A stretch of DNA of 7,952 bases from Candidatus Falkowbacteria bacterium CG02_land_8_20_14_3_00_36_14 (GCA_002781265.1 PETS01000091.1:1-7952), one strand, 5' to 3'. Positions 1 through 6,855 are shown, numbered from the stretch's first letter. The notes: generated by a model not told the origin, from the sequence alone. A program made the numbers and translations.

Positions 1-817
1 ATATTTCCTTTATTTGTTTTTTAAACTCTGCTAACTTTTGATTATCCGGATTGGCTTCTAATAATTTATTATAAGCATCAAGAGCTAAAACTTTTTCTTT
101 ATTTATTATACTTATTTCCAGCATTATGTCAAGGTAGCGGGGATTGTTGGGCTCAATATTTAAAGCATTTTTTATATTATGGATTGATTTATCCATATTT
201 TTTATTTCTTTATATACCAAAGCTAAATTAAAATAAGTGTCTGCCCGCTGGCTTAATATAGATGATGCTTTGACAGATTCGTTCAAAATATTATTATCTT
301 CGGTTAATTTTATAATATGCTCAAAAGTCTGGATAGCTTCTTGAAATTTATTATTTTTAAAATACAAATCTCCCAATTGCCTGAACGCTTTAATGTTTTT
401 ATTATCCAAGCTTATTATTTCAATTAATTTTTTTTCTATGGCTTCTTCGTTTTCTTCTTTTTTTATTTCATCCAACTCCTGAAACAATTGGTTAAGTTTA
501 TCCTCTGAATTTACATTCAACGCCTCCTCTTCTTTTTTATACCGCTCTTTTAATTCAATTAATTTATTATATAACCACTTAAAATATTTAATAACCATTT
601 GCCCCGCCGGTTTTATAGTTCTGGTTAATCTAGCAGTCCATTTGATAATATTTCTTTTTATTCTTTTGCTTATGATTTGTTCCTTAAACTTTGCTTCTTT
701 TTCCGCCGGCATGCTCTCTGTATTAAGATTGGCTAAAACAGGAAATTTTCTAATAATAATTGCTATAATAACAGCCAAACTTATTAATATTAAAATTAAA
801 GGGATTATGTCGTACAT
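1..817 (-). CDS. Membrane-anchored tetratricopeptide-repeat protein (C-terminus outside the window)
   Basis: The frame is open from an ATG at 817 down to base 1, giving 272 residues with no stop, so the C-terminus lies beyond the window. Residues 4-22 are a single hydrophobic helix, followed by a basic linker (about 43-95, many Lys/Arg) and an acidic, coiled-coil-like stretch (95-130). From about 143 there are TPR-like helical pairs: 143-176 (AFRQLGDLYFKNNKFQEAIQ), 192-225 (DTYFNLALVYKEIKNMDKSI) and 226-260, each closing with a P/D-N turn such as EPNNP or NPDNQ. TPRs are protein-binding scaffolds, and the N-terminal anchor with a positive flank suggests a cytoplasmic-facing repeat domain tethered to the membrane. 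The partner is unknown. The start is 33 bases after the aldolase stop, so the gene is probably the third of the tpiA-fba transcript. No Shine-Dalgarno is visible. TPR identity is fairly sure; the role is not inferable. Confidence 0.85.
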   Translation of the reverse strand, partial: MYDIIPLILILISLAVIIAIIIRKFPVLANLNTESMPAEKEAKFKEQIISKRIKRNIIKWTARLTRTIKPAGQMVIKYFKWLYNKLIELKERYKKEEEALNVNSEDKLNQLFQELDEIKKEENEEAIEKKLIEIISLDNKNIKAFRQLGDLYFKNNKFQEAIQTFEHIIKLTEDNNILNESVKASSILSQRADTYFNLALVYKEIKNMDKSIHNIKNALNIEPNNPRYLDIMLEISIINKEKVLALDAYNKLLEANPDNQKLAEFKKQIKEI

Positions 818-850
818 ATTAAAACTTAAAATTTAAAAATAAAAGCTTTT

Positions 851-1726
851 TTAAGTCGTTATTTCTAATATTTTTATCTGGCCGGCACTGCCAAATAATT
901 TCATTTTTTCTAAAACGACTTTTTCTACCGCGCCAATAGTGGGTCTAAGTAAATTTCTCGGATCTGTTTCTTTTTTATTTTTTAAGCAATTATCAATTAA
1001 AGTCCGGCAAAAAATTATTTTTATATCGCTACCGATATTAATTATATTAATGCCTTCTTTTATTCCCTTTTTTATTTTCTTATCTTCAATCCCGGAGCCG
1101 CCGTGCAAAACAAACGGCTTTTTTATTTTTTGCTTGATTTGCCTTAAAATATTATATTTTATATCTTCATTTTTATAAACACCATGAGCGGTGCCGATAG
1201 CCGCGGCTATGGTATCCACTTTGGTTTCTCTGGTAAACTTAATCACTTCATCCACTTTGGCTATAGGAATATTATCAATTCTTCCGTAAATGTCGCCATG
1301 CCCGCCAATAATTGCTCCAACTTCTCCTTGCACCCAAACGTTTCTTCTATGAGCCACTTCCACCACTTGCTTGGTTAAATTGATATTTTCATCCAGCGGC
1401 AGAGCCGAGGCGTCGATATGGACCGAAGTAAACCCTGCATTAATGCATTCAAAAACCGAATTCAAGCTTTTGCCATGGTCAAGATGCAGAGCGACTGGAA
1501 CTTTAGCAGCGATGTTCTTTGCCACCGTGGAAACAAGATGAGTAATCGGCTTTAAACCTATGTATTTAATAGTACTTTCTGAAACTTGAATAATAACCGG
1601 CGACTGGGCGCTAACCGCCGCTTGCGCCACTCCTAGAACAGATTCAACATTATGAATATTAAAAGCCCCCAAGGCATAACCTTTTTTTTGGCCATCTTTA
1701 ACAATATCTTTTATATGTACAAGCAT
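851..1726 (-). CDS. fba: Class II (zinc) fructose-bisphosphate aldolase family protein
   Basis: The 291-residue product matches class II aldolases, which interconvert fructose 1,6-bisphosphate with dihydroxyacetone phosphate and glyceraldehyde 3-phosphate in the cytoplasm. Visible landmarks are the start MLVHIKDIV, GAFN at 20-23, LHLDHG at 80-85 (catalytic Asp83, zinc His84), SVHIDAS at 101-107, Glu135 in QGEVG, IGTAHG at 177-182 (zinc His181), LHGGSG at 207-212 (zinc His208, phosphate loop), NIGSD at 230-234 and the terminal FGSAG. Length is normal for the family. The usual GGxED loop reads GGHGD (141-145), so the Glu considered important in E. coli class II aldolase is absent. A longer frame begins at a TTG at 1786, but its 20 extra residues span a G+C-rich hairpin and have no family counterpart, so the ATG at 1726 is preferred. 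A weak AATAGG precedes it. It lies downstream of tpiA, the neighbouring glycolytic step. The exact sugar substrate (fructose or tagatose bisphosphate, or other) is not certain. Confidence 0.9.
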   Translation of the reverse strand: MLVHIKDIVKDGQKKGYALGAFNIHNVESVLGVAQAAVSAQSPVIIQVSESTIKYIGLKPITHLVSTVAKNIAAKVPVALHLDHGKSLNSVFECINAGFTSVHIDASALPLDENINLTKQVVEVAHRRNVWVQGEVGAIIGGHGDIYGRIDNIPIAKVDEVIKFTRETKVDTIAAAIGTAHGVYKNEDIKYNILRQIKQKIKKPFVLHGGSGIEDKKIKKGIKEGINIINIGSDIKIIFCRTLIDNCLKNKKETDPRNLLRPTIGAVEKVVLEKMKLFGSAGQIKILEITT

Positions 1727-1751
1727 ATTTTTAAAACCTATTATTGCCTCG

Positions 1752-1774
1752 GCCGGCGCTAACGCGCAGCCAGC
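1752..1774 (-). other. G+C-rich hairpin between tpiA and fba
   Basis: Read on the minus strand, GCTGGC (1774-1769) can pair with GCCGGC (1757-1752) through six pairs, one of them G-U. After one bulged base, GC pairs with GC and closes a six-base loop. The surrounding 30 bases are strikingly G+C-rich in an A+T-rich window. In the mRNA the hairpin is preceded, not followed, by a run of eight U, so it is not an intrinsic terminator in this direction. It sits about 25 bases upstream of the preferred fba ATG. It could be an intercistronic structure affecting mRNA stability or fba translation; that role is inferred only. Confidence 0.5.
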
Positions 1775-1808
1775 GAAAAAAAACAATAAAATATTAATTT
1801 TATTCTTA

Positions 1809-2588
1809 TTATTTTAAAATTGCTTTAGCTACTTTATAAAATTCATCTTCATCTAAACTGGCTCCTCCTACTAACAAACCGTCAATATCTTCTATATTAA
1901 CAAATCCTTTTACGTTCCTGCTATTTATGCTACCTCCATATATTATTCGAAAATTATCTTTTACAACTTGCATGCCAAAAATATCGTTAAGGGTTAATTT
2001 TATAATTTTATGGGCATATTTAGCTTCAGCCGGCTCAATTGTTATTCCTGAACCAATAGCCCAAATTGGCTCATAAGCAATAATTATTTGCTGTTCGCCG
2101 ACTATATTAATGCCGCTTAATGCCTGATAGAGCTGATCAGTTAAGATAAAGTCACGCTGGTCGGTTTTTCGCTCTTCGGTATTTTCGCCAATGCATACAA
2201 TCGGAACTAATTTTCCATTATTTAAGACTGCTTTTAATTTTTGATGGATCATTTCATAGTTTTCTAAAATATATTTTCGGCGCTCAGAATGTCCGATAAT
2301 CGCATATTCACAGCCGGCCTCAACCAGCATTCCCGGAGAAACTTCCCCGGTATAAGACCCCTTTTCTTCCCAAAAAACATTTTGTGACCCTAGATTAATA
2401 GAACTATTTTCCATAATATTTTTTGTATGGCATAAGGAAAGAAAATTTGGGCATATAACAACTTCTCCGCTTTTAAAATTTTTAAATTTATTTTTCATTT
2501 TTTTAGCTAATATTAAACTTTCTTTTAAACTTAACCTCATTTTCCAATTAGCTACCACTATTTTATTATTAATAATTTTATTCTTCAT
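1809..2588 (-). CDS. tpiA: Triosephosphate isomerase
   Basis: The 259-residue product is a complete triosephosphate isomerase, the cytoplasmic glycolytic enzyme interconverting dihydroxyacetone phosphate and glyceraldehyde 3-phosphate. Landmarks are all present: VANWKM with Asn14 and Lys16, the dimer-interface loop near 74-91 (QNVFWEEKGSYTGEVS), IIGHSERR with the electrophile His100, AYEPIWAIGSG with catalytic Glu173 followed by the flexible phosphate loop (177-182), YGGSI at 217-221 and DGLLVGGASL at 236-245. Length is typical. The ATG at 2588 is the only sensible start because the catalytic Asn and Lys follow within 16 residues. No Shine-Dalgarno is visible (ATAAAAAAATATG). It is the first gene of a probable tpiA-fba-TPR transcript, with an extended -10 promoter about 70 bases upstream; 82 bases separate its stop from the fba start. 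Confidence 0.97.
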   Translation of the reverse strand: MKNKIINNKIVVANWKMRLSLKESLILAKKMKNKFKNFKSGEVVICPNFLSLCHTKNIMENSSINLGSQNVFWEEKGSYTGEVSPGMLVEAGCEYAIIGHSERRKYILENYEMIHQKLKAVLNNGKLVPIVCIGENTEERKTDQRDFILTDQLYQALSGINIVGEQQIIIAYEPIWAIGSGITIEPAEAKYAHKIIKLTLNDIFGMQVVKDNFRIIYGGSINSRNVKGFVNIEDIDGLLVGGASLDEDEFYKVAKAILK

Positions 2589-2655
2589 ATTTTTTTATAA
2601 TTATATGGTAATTATTTTAAATATAATTTATTAAACCGAAAATATTCCTGCTAAT

Positions 2656-2683
2656 ATTATAGCACTTAAAATATATAAAACAA
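2656..2683 (-). promoter_or_regulatory. Candidate sigma-70 promoter with extended -10 for tpiA-fba-TPR
   Basis: On the minus strand, TTGTTT (2683-2678) is followed after 16 bases by a perfect TATAAT (2661-2656). The -10 is preceded by TG one base away (TGCTATAAT), the extended -10 form. The -35 matches only in TTG, which is common when the -10 is extended. Transcription would start near 2649 and give a leader of about 60 bases before the tpiA ATG. The 156-base gap between the carboxypeptidase stop and tpiA contains nothing else I can support: no convincing G+C-rich terminator hairpin, only A+T-rich palindromes. Confidence 0.65.
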
Positions 2684-2744
2684 AATCTTATCCAAAATTT
2701 TAAAATATTTTTAAGCAATTGGCATTAAGCTGAAATAATAATAA

Positions 2745-3797
2745 CTATAATTTACTATAAACTAATTTTATTAAGTCAATTGTTTGCTGGAATCTTAATC
2801 CATCGCTGTTTTCTCCTAAAATTACGGAAATAATTTCCTTTTTATCATTATTAATAAACTGGCCGACAAAACAATAGCCGGCTGATTCGGTATACCCTGT
2901 TTTGCCGCCGGTAATGCTTATATCTTCTTGAGGCAAGTTTTCTAATATTTTGTTAGTTGTATAAACAATTTTTTTTCTGCCAGCCGAGGTATTTAATTCA
3001 TAATTTTCTAATTTTACGGCTTCCCTGATGTCATTATTAGAGAAAGAAATTTTAGCAATCTTTGCTACTTCTTTGGCGGTTGATTTATTATTATCATTAA
3101 GGCCAATGGAATCTTTAAAATGAGTATTAACTAAATTCAATTCAGCGGCTTTTTTATTCATTAAAGCGACAAATTCTTCTTCTGTTAATCCGGTAGCATT
3201 AACAATGGCGGCGGTGGCTGTATTGTCAGAAGCAATTAAGCTTAAATAAAATAAATCTTTGATTTTAACTTTTTCGCCGGTAAATAAATAAATTTTTCCT
3301 CCTTTCCTCCGGTCGCCGGCTTTTATTTGATAAATATTATCCCAACCGGGATTATTATCGATAAAAACCAAGGCCGTAAATAATTTAGTGATGCTGGCGA
3401 TAGATAATGGTTCATCCGCGTTTTTTTCAAAAAAAATAACGCCGCTGCCAGCGTCAATAACTATTCCGCCGGCTCCAGATAATTCAAATTCTTCATTAGA
3501 AATAAGATTATTAAATTCTATCGGCTTATTGGCATTAAGTGGCAAATTTTTTTCTGATTCGTTGGCGCTGGCCAAATGAAAAAATGGAAAATTCTTCTCC
3601 AGCGATACATCCAAAGCTTTTATGTTTAATATTTCTGATGAAATGGAATAAAAATCTTTTATAAAATGTTTTTTGTAAAAATAAAATATGGAAATGACCG
3701 CTAAAAAAATAAAAAAACCAGTGGCCATAATAAAAAAAATAATCTTTATATTATTTTCTTTAGCAAATAAATCAGGCTGTTTCAATTCTTCGCTCAT
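2745..3797 (-). CDS. Membrane-anchored D-alanyl-D-alanine carboxypeptidase (peptidase S11, PBP5-like)
   Basis: The 350-residue product carries the three active-site motifs of penicillin-binding serine peptidases of family S11: SITK at 135-138 (nucleophile Ser135, Lys138), SDN at 190-192 and KTG at 299-301, within the contexts SIASITKLFTALV and TGGKTGYTESAGYCFVG. These enzymes remove the terminal D-Ala from peptidoglycan stem peptides and so limit cross-linking. Residues 18-42 form one transmembrane helix followed by KKH, so the catalytic domain is expected outside the membrane, tethered by a linker at about 45-107. This N-terminal anchor contrasts with the C-terminal amphipathic anchor of E. 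coli PBP5, and no separate C-terminal beta domain is present. The start is 23 bases after the scpB stop, so the gene is probably the last of the YbaK-scpA-scpB run. No Shine-Dalgarno is visible. Family assignment is strong; which S11 subtype is open. Confidence 0.92.
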   Translation of the reverse strand: MSEELKQPDLFAKENNIKIIFFIMATGFFIFLAVISIFYFYKKHFIKDFYSISSEILNIKALDVSLEKNFPFFHLASANESEKNLPLNANKPIEFNNLISNEEFELSGAGGIVIDAGSGVIFFEKNADEPLSIASITKLFTALVFIDNNPGWDNIYQIKAGDRRKGGKIYLFTGEKVKIKDLFYLSLIASDNTATAAIVNATGLTEEEFVALMNKKAAELNLVNTHFKDSIGLNDNNKSTAKEVAKIAKISFSNNDIREAVKLENYELNTSAGRKKIVYTTNKILENLPQEDISITGGKTGYTESAGYCFVGQFINNDKKEIISVILGENSDGLRFQQTIDLIKLVYSKL

Positions 3798-3820
3798 TAT
3801 TTTAAAATATTAATAAATAA

Positions 3821-4372
3821 TTATTTTCCCTTATTATCATTACTGGCTAATATTCTTTCTATAGTATCGTCTTCGCTTAATCGGTCATAGTCAGGCAACT
3901 CTTTTATATTATTTATGCCTAAGAAACGAATAAAATCAAAACTTACATTATAATATGTTTCACCTATTTTTTTATCTATTTTGGCTTCAATTAATCCCCG
4001 CATCAATAAATTTCGTAAAATTAAAGAACAATTAACTCCCCTAATTCTATCTAAATCCATTTTGGCAATCGGCTCTCGATAAGCGATTATGGTCAGAGTC
4101 TCCAGACTCGGCGGTGTTAATTCTCCGGAAGTTTCATCTTTTATATAATCCGTTATTAACTTGGCATTTTCTGGAGAGCTGACCATCTGATATTTTGAAT
4201 TATTTTTAATAATTTGGATGCCTCTATTTTCTTTTTTATAAATTTCTATTAATTCATCACTGGCAGTTTGCACTTCTTCGGCGGTTTTTTTTATTAATAC
4301 TGACAATTCCTTAATTGACATTGGCTTGGCGGAAATAAAGAGTAGGGATTCAATTTGCGATTTTATACTCAT
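3821..4372 (-). CDS. scpB: Segregation and condensation protein B (SMC complex winged-helix subunit)
   Basis: The 183-residue product is ScpB, which dimerises and binds the kleisin ScpA to complete the bacterial SMC condensin acting on chromosome compaction and segregation. It begins with the typical IESLLFISAKPMSIKEL (7-23), the first winged-helix domain. The second domain carries the family signature at about 88-129: PSLETLTIIAYREPI, then DLDRIRGVNCS and LRNLLMRGLIE. The ending YNVSFDFIRFLGINNIKELP (141-160) is also diagnostic. Length is close to the usual ScpB. The gene starts 32 bases after the scpA stop, the standard scpA-scpB order, and is followed 23 bases later by the carboxypeptidase. 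The ATG at 4372 gives a family-typical N-terminus; no Shine-Dalgarno precedes it. Confidence 0.96.
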   Translation of the reverse strand: MSIKSQIESLLFISAKPMSIKELSVLIKKTAEEVQTASDELIEIYKKENRGIQIIKNNSKYQMVSSPENAKLITDYIKDETSGELTPPSLETLTIIAYREPIAKMDLDRIRGVNCSLILRNLLMRGLIEAKIDKKIGETYYNVSFDFIRFLGINNIKELPDYDRLSEDDTIERILASNDNKGK

Positions 4373-4404
4373 ATATAATACTAATTATCAATATTAAATT
4401 CTCA

Positions 4405-5109
4405 TTATTCTTTGCTAATTAAAATTTCACCGAATAATTTTTTTTGGCTGACCGCCACTTCTCTTTTTTTTATTAATTCTAACATGGCTAAAAAAGTTAC
4501 TATTATTTCTGTTTTTGAATTTGATTTAGTGAAAAATCTATTAAAACTTATTTTGATTCTATTAATTATCATCTGTTTTATTTCTAATATTTTATCTTCA
4601 ATACTTATCTTCGGCTCTAATTTTTTCTCTTCTAATTTTTCAGAAGGCTTAAGTCTGGCTAATAATTCTTTAAAAACTTTTTTAAAATCTACGGTAGTAA
4701 TTCTTTTGGGCGGTGAAAATAAGTTAATATTGCTCAATATAGCCCGCCGGTTAAATTCGCGGGCAAACATAAACTTTTTATTATTTATTATTTTTTCAAT
4801 TTTTTTCTTGGCTTCCAAGAACTCTTTATACATTCTTAACTGCTTGGTTAAATCTTCCAATTCTTTTTCCTCCTCCGGATAAAGATAAGGCAGTAAGGCC
4901 CTTGATTTAATAAGCAAAAGCTTAGTGGCGACAACTAAAAAATCCGCCATTTCATCCGGATCTATATTTGTTATTTTGCTTACATATTCTATAAATTGAT
5001 CAGTAATATGAACCAAGCTTACTTGGGTAATATCAAGCTCTTCTTTTTCTATTAATCTTAATAATAAGATTAAAGGCCCTTCAAATTTTTCTATTTTAAT
5101 TGTCACCAT
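4405..5109 (-). CDS. scpA: Segregation and condensation protein A (SMC kleisin subunit)
   Basis: The 234-residue product is ScpA, the kleisin that bridges the SMC heads and binds ScpB. The N-terminal SMC-neck-binding domain has FEGPLILLLRLIEKEELDIT (9-28) followed by DEMADFLVVATKLLLIKSRALLP (52-74), both diagnostic. The middle (85-110) is helical and charged. The C-terminal winged helix ends with EIIVTFLAMLELIKKREVAV (201-220) and SQKKLFGEI. The canonical FEGPLDLLL has Ile14 in place of Asp here, a substitution worth noting but not disabling the call. The start at 5109 lies 28 bases after the YbaK-like stop, and scpB follows after 32 bases, so all are probably on one transcript. No Shine-Dalgarno is visible before the ATG. 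Confidence 0.96.
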   Translation of the reverse strand: MVTIKIEKFEGPLILLLRLIEKEELDITQVSLVHITDQFIEYVSKITNIDPDEMADFLVVATKLLLIKSRALLPYLYPEEEKELEDLTKQLRMYKEFLEAKKKIEKIINNKKFMFAREFNRRAILSNINLFSPPKRITTVDFKKVFKELLARLKPSEKLEEKKLEPKISIEDKILEIKQMIINRIKISFNRFFTKSNSKTEIIVTFLAMLELIKKREVAVSQKKLFGEILISKE

Positions 5110-5137
5110 TTTTTAACTTTACTTTTAATTTTTGGCT

Positions 5138-5689
5138 TTACTTTTTCTTTAGCGAAACTAATAATTTTATTTTCTTTTTTATTCCAAATGATCCTAATGT
5201 GGCATTTTCCAATTTAATAAAATCTTTAACCGCCATTTCCACTGAATGGTTAAAGCTTCCTCCGGAGAAAACCGCTTTTTTGGCTTTAGCCAAGCCCTTA
5301 TCCATAACCACCGGCAATTTATAAAGCCCGCCGAAAGCGCTTAGAGTTCCGGCTTTTATATCTAAAATTTTTTTCATTAATTTTTCCCCGGAAATATTAA
5401 CTGCTTTTATTTTTTTATTTTCCATAGCGCCGATACATTTTCCTAATTTTTTAAAATCCAAATTATAATCGGCCGGCAATAATACCAAATAATAATCTTT
5501 ATCAGCTGTAACCAGCAAAGATTTGGCAATTTCGCTTAATTTTTTATGCATAGTGGATGCGGCGTCAAAAGCAGTATAAACGGTTTTATGCTCTAATATT
5601 TGATGTTTTATCTTATTTAAATATTTTTCTAGCTTAACCGACGGTTTTTTCCCTATATATTTATTTTTTATAGTTTCTTTTTTAATCAT
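5138..5689 (-). CDS. YbaK/EbsC-type aminoacyl-tRNA deacylase domain protein
   Basis: The 183-residue product resembles the YbaK/ProX editing fold, whose members hydrolyse mischarged aminoacyl-tRNA (for example Cys- or Ala-tRNA-Pro) in trans. Supporting stretches are TVYTAFDAA (36-44), EIAKSLLVTADKDYYLVLLP (53-72) with Lys56 at the conserved lysine position, a glycine-rich turn AGTLSAFG (113-120) where the family has a G-x-x-x-P/A-F-G turn, LPVVMDKGL (125-133) for the usual LPVYVD, and FNHSVEMAVKDFIKL (146-160). The basic N-terminus (about 1-33) is extra and may contact RNA. The frame can be extended to a GTG at 5719, but that codon is only 3 bases past a perfect -10 box and would lie upstream of the predicted transcript start, so the ATG at 5689 is chosen. 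First gene of the run with scpA, scpB and the carboxypeptidase. The tRNA substrate cannot be told from sequence. Confidence 0.85.
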   Translation of the reverse strand: MIKKETIKNKYIGKKPSVKLEKYLNKIKHQILEHKTVYTAFDAASTMHKKLSEIAKSLLVTADKDYYLVLLPADYNLDFKKLGKCIGAMENKKIKAVNISGEKLMKKILDIKAGTLSAFGGLYKLPVVMDKGLAKAKKAVFSGGSFNHSVEMAVKDFIKLENATLGSFGIKKKIKLLVSLKKK

Positions 5690-5721
5690 ATTTTTATAAT
5701 TATTTAATAATCTATGCACAT

Positions 5722-5750
5722 ATTATACCCTAAATTGGCGTCTTAATCAA
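5722..5750 (-). promoter_or_regulatory. Sigma-70-type promoter for the YbaK-scpA-scpB-carboxypeptidase run
   Basis: On the minus strand, TTGATT (5750-5745) is followed after exactly 17 bases by a perfect TATAAT (5727-5722). This is the best promoter in the window. Transcription would begin near 5715, giving a leader of about 25 bases before the ATG at 5689. The -35 box overlaps the U-tract of the terminator of the preceding gene. Confidence 0.75.
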
Positions 5751-5786
5751 AAAGAGCCAGTTCAATTTGAAAAAGAATCAGCTCTT
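5749..5786 (-). terminator. Intrinsic terminator after the DUF5671-like gene
   Basis: On the minus strand, AAGAGCTGATTC (5786-5775) pairs with GAACTGGCTCTT (5763-5752) across an 11-base loop. Eleven of the twelve positions pair, two as G-U, with one A-C mismatch. The stem runs into TTTTT. It lies about 60 bases past the stop of the membrane-protein gene and immediately before the next promoter. Confidence 0.75.
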
Positions 5787-5847
5787 AATTTTCTTACTGC
5801 CTAGATTATAGTTTATTTAAATTTTATGATTATTTTTATTATTAGAT

Positions 5848-6795
5848 TTAATCTGTAATCACCGGCTTGCTAATATCAACTACGTTCTGCCTGATGCATT
5901 GATAGCCCTCGTCGTGTATCCATCTTTTGCCATATGGATATTGGTTTATATCATTATCATTTCTATTTGAAGTTTTAAAATCCGCGCATAACTCATATTT
6001 ATTATTATCAATTGCTTTATAGTCAAATTTTTTCTTTGTCAGCGGATTTTCTAAATCGCTGTCGATTAAATAATTTATATCGCTTTTTAATTCATCTAAA
6101 TTTGCAGGTAATTTTTTATTATCATTATAATAATTATTGATGGCGTTATCAATAGTACTGAATTTCTGAATAATTAAATCATCATAATTTATATTTCTTG
6201 TTTTTGCCGGAGAATCAATAAAGAAAAATGAGGCTATTAAAACTATAATTACTATAGCCAGCGTAGCATAGGAATAAATGGTTATGGTCTTGTCTTTTAT
6301 ATTAACCACGTTTTCCCTTTTAATATCATATAAATAATAAGTAAAAATTACAGCTGATATAAGAACCGCCGTAATGGCTTTAAACACGAATTTAATTGTT
6401 AATTCTCCGCCCAAAAAGCTGTTGATAATTCCGATCAGCCATCCAATCACCACCACCGATGATACGAAAAGGATAAAATAAGTCAGCCATTTGCGCACGC
6501 CCGAATTTTTGTCAATCTTGCCGGAAAATAAATTTTTATTAATCTGACGCATTACTAAATAGTAAATCGGAGTAGAAATGATAATGGCGGAAATGGCGAA
6601 CTTTAACGCTTCTTGCGAAAAAACGCCGCTATAATTACTAATAGCGTCGGCTATATTTTTATTGATAATCTGAAAAATAATCATACCGGTTGATAAGGCC
6701 ATAAATACTAATGCCACCATAGAAAGCATATAGAAAAAGGCGGATTTAGCGACATTGCTTTCAATTTTTGTTGTTTGAGAGATTGTTTGTTCCAT
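5848..6795 (-). CDS. DUF5671-like five-helix membrane protein with a pseudopilin-like extracytoplasmic tail
   Basis: The 315-residue product has five predicted membrane helices at about 19-45, 63-83, 104-128, 134-156 and 172-193. The N-terminal pattern AKSAFFYMLSMVALVFMALSTG (16-37) followed by a second helical hairpin resembles DUF5671, a domain frequent in Patescibacteria. After the last helix comes a soluble domain of about 120 residues. Its first part (STIDNAINNYYNDNKKLPANLDEL, 213-236) and NPLTKKKFDYKAIDNNKYELC (250-270) resemble the globular part of type II secretion or type IV pilus pseudopilins. Cys270 and Cys300 are its only cysteines and could form a disulfide outside the cell, with a WxHDEGYQC motif near the end. 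The gene stands alone: its own candidate promoter, a leader of about 25 bases, no Shine-Dalgarno and a terminator after it. Function is unknown; a surface or envelope role is inferred from topology. Confidence 0.82.
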   Translation of the reverse strand: MEQTISQTTKIESNVAKSAFFYMLSMVALVFMALSTGMIIFQIINKNIADAISNYSGVFSQEALKFAISAIIISTPIYYLVMRQINKNLFSGKIDKNSGVRKWLTYFILFVSSVVVIGWLIGIINSFLGGELTIKFVFKAITAVLISAVIFTYYLYDIKRENVVNIKDKTITIYSYATLAIVIIVLIASFFFIDSPAKTRNINYDDLIIQKFSTIDNAINNYYNDNKKLPANLDELKSDINYLIDSDLENPLTKKKFDYKAIDNNKYELCADFKTSNRNDNDINQYPYGKRWIHDEGYQCIRQNVVDISKPVITD

Positions 6796-6825
6796 AAATT
6801 TAATTTAATAATTATAATTACTTAT

Positions 6826-6854
6826 ATCCTACACTATTTTACTAATTTAAGCAA
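6826..6854 (-). promoter_or_regulatory. Candidate promoter for the DUF5671-like gene
   Basis: On the minus strand, TTGCTT (6854-6849) and TAGGAT (6831-6826) are separated by 17 bases. Matches to consensus are 3 of 6 and 4 of 6, so this is moderate at best, but it is the best-spaced pair in the 110-base gap. Transcription would start near 6819, about 24 bases before the ATG. The -35 lies immediately after the U-tract of the upstream terminator. Confidence 0.45.
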
Positions 6855-6855
6855 G

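Noticed and set aside
642..836. A 64-codon hydrophobic reading frame on the plus strand
   Set aside because: It is antisense to the start of the TPR gene, which has a credible anchor helix and repeats in the minus frame.
820..850. AAAAGCTTTT palindrome between the aldolase and TPR genes as a terminator
   Set aside because: It has no loop and only one G-C pair each side of the centre; such sequences are common in A+T-rich DNA.
939..1378. Two short plus-strand frames (939-1178 and 1184-1378)
   Set aside because: Both lie antisense to the aldolase catalytic motifs, have no ribosome-binding site and resemble no family.
1727..1786. Extension of the aldolase by 20 residues from a TTG at 1786, including a lipobox-like FAGC
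   Set aside because: Class II aldolases are cytoplasmic and begin as MLV-IK at the ATG at 1726; the extension consists of an oligo-U run and a G+C-rich hairpin with no family counterpart.
2700..2744. Possible terminator after the carboxypeptidase gene
   Set aside because: Only an AGC/GCT 3-bp pairing and A+T palindromes are present; no stable stem with a U-tract.
4412..4882. A 156-codon reading frame on the plus strand
   Set aside because: It is antisense to scpA, whose minus-strand protein has diagnostic motifs along its length; the plus translation is a low-complexity Leu/Ile/Asn/Ser product of A+T-rich DNA.
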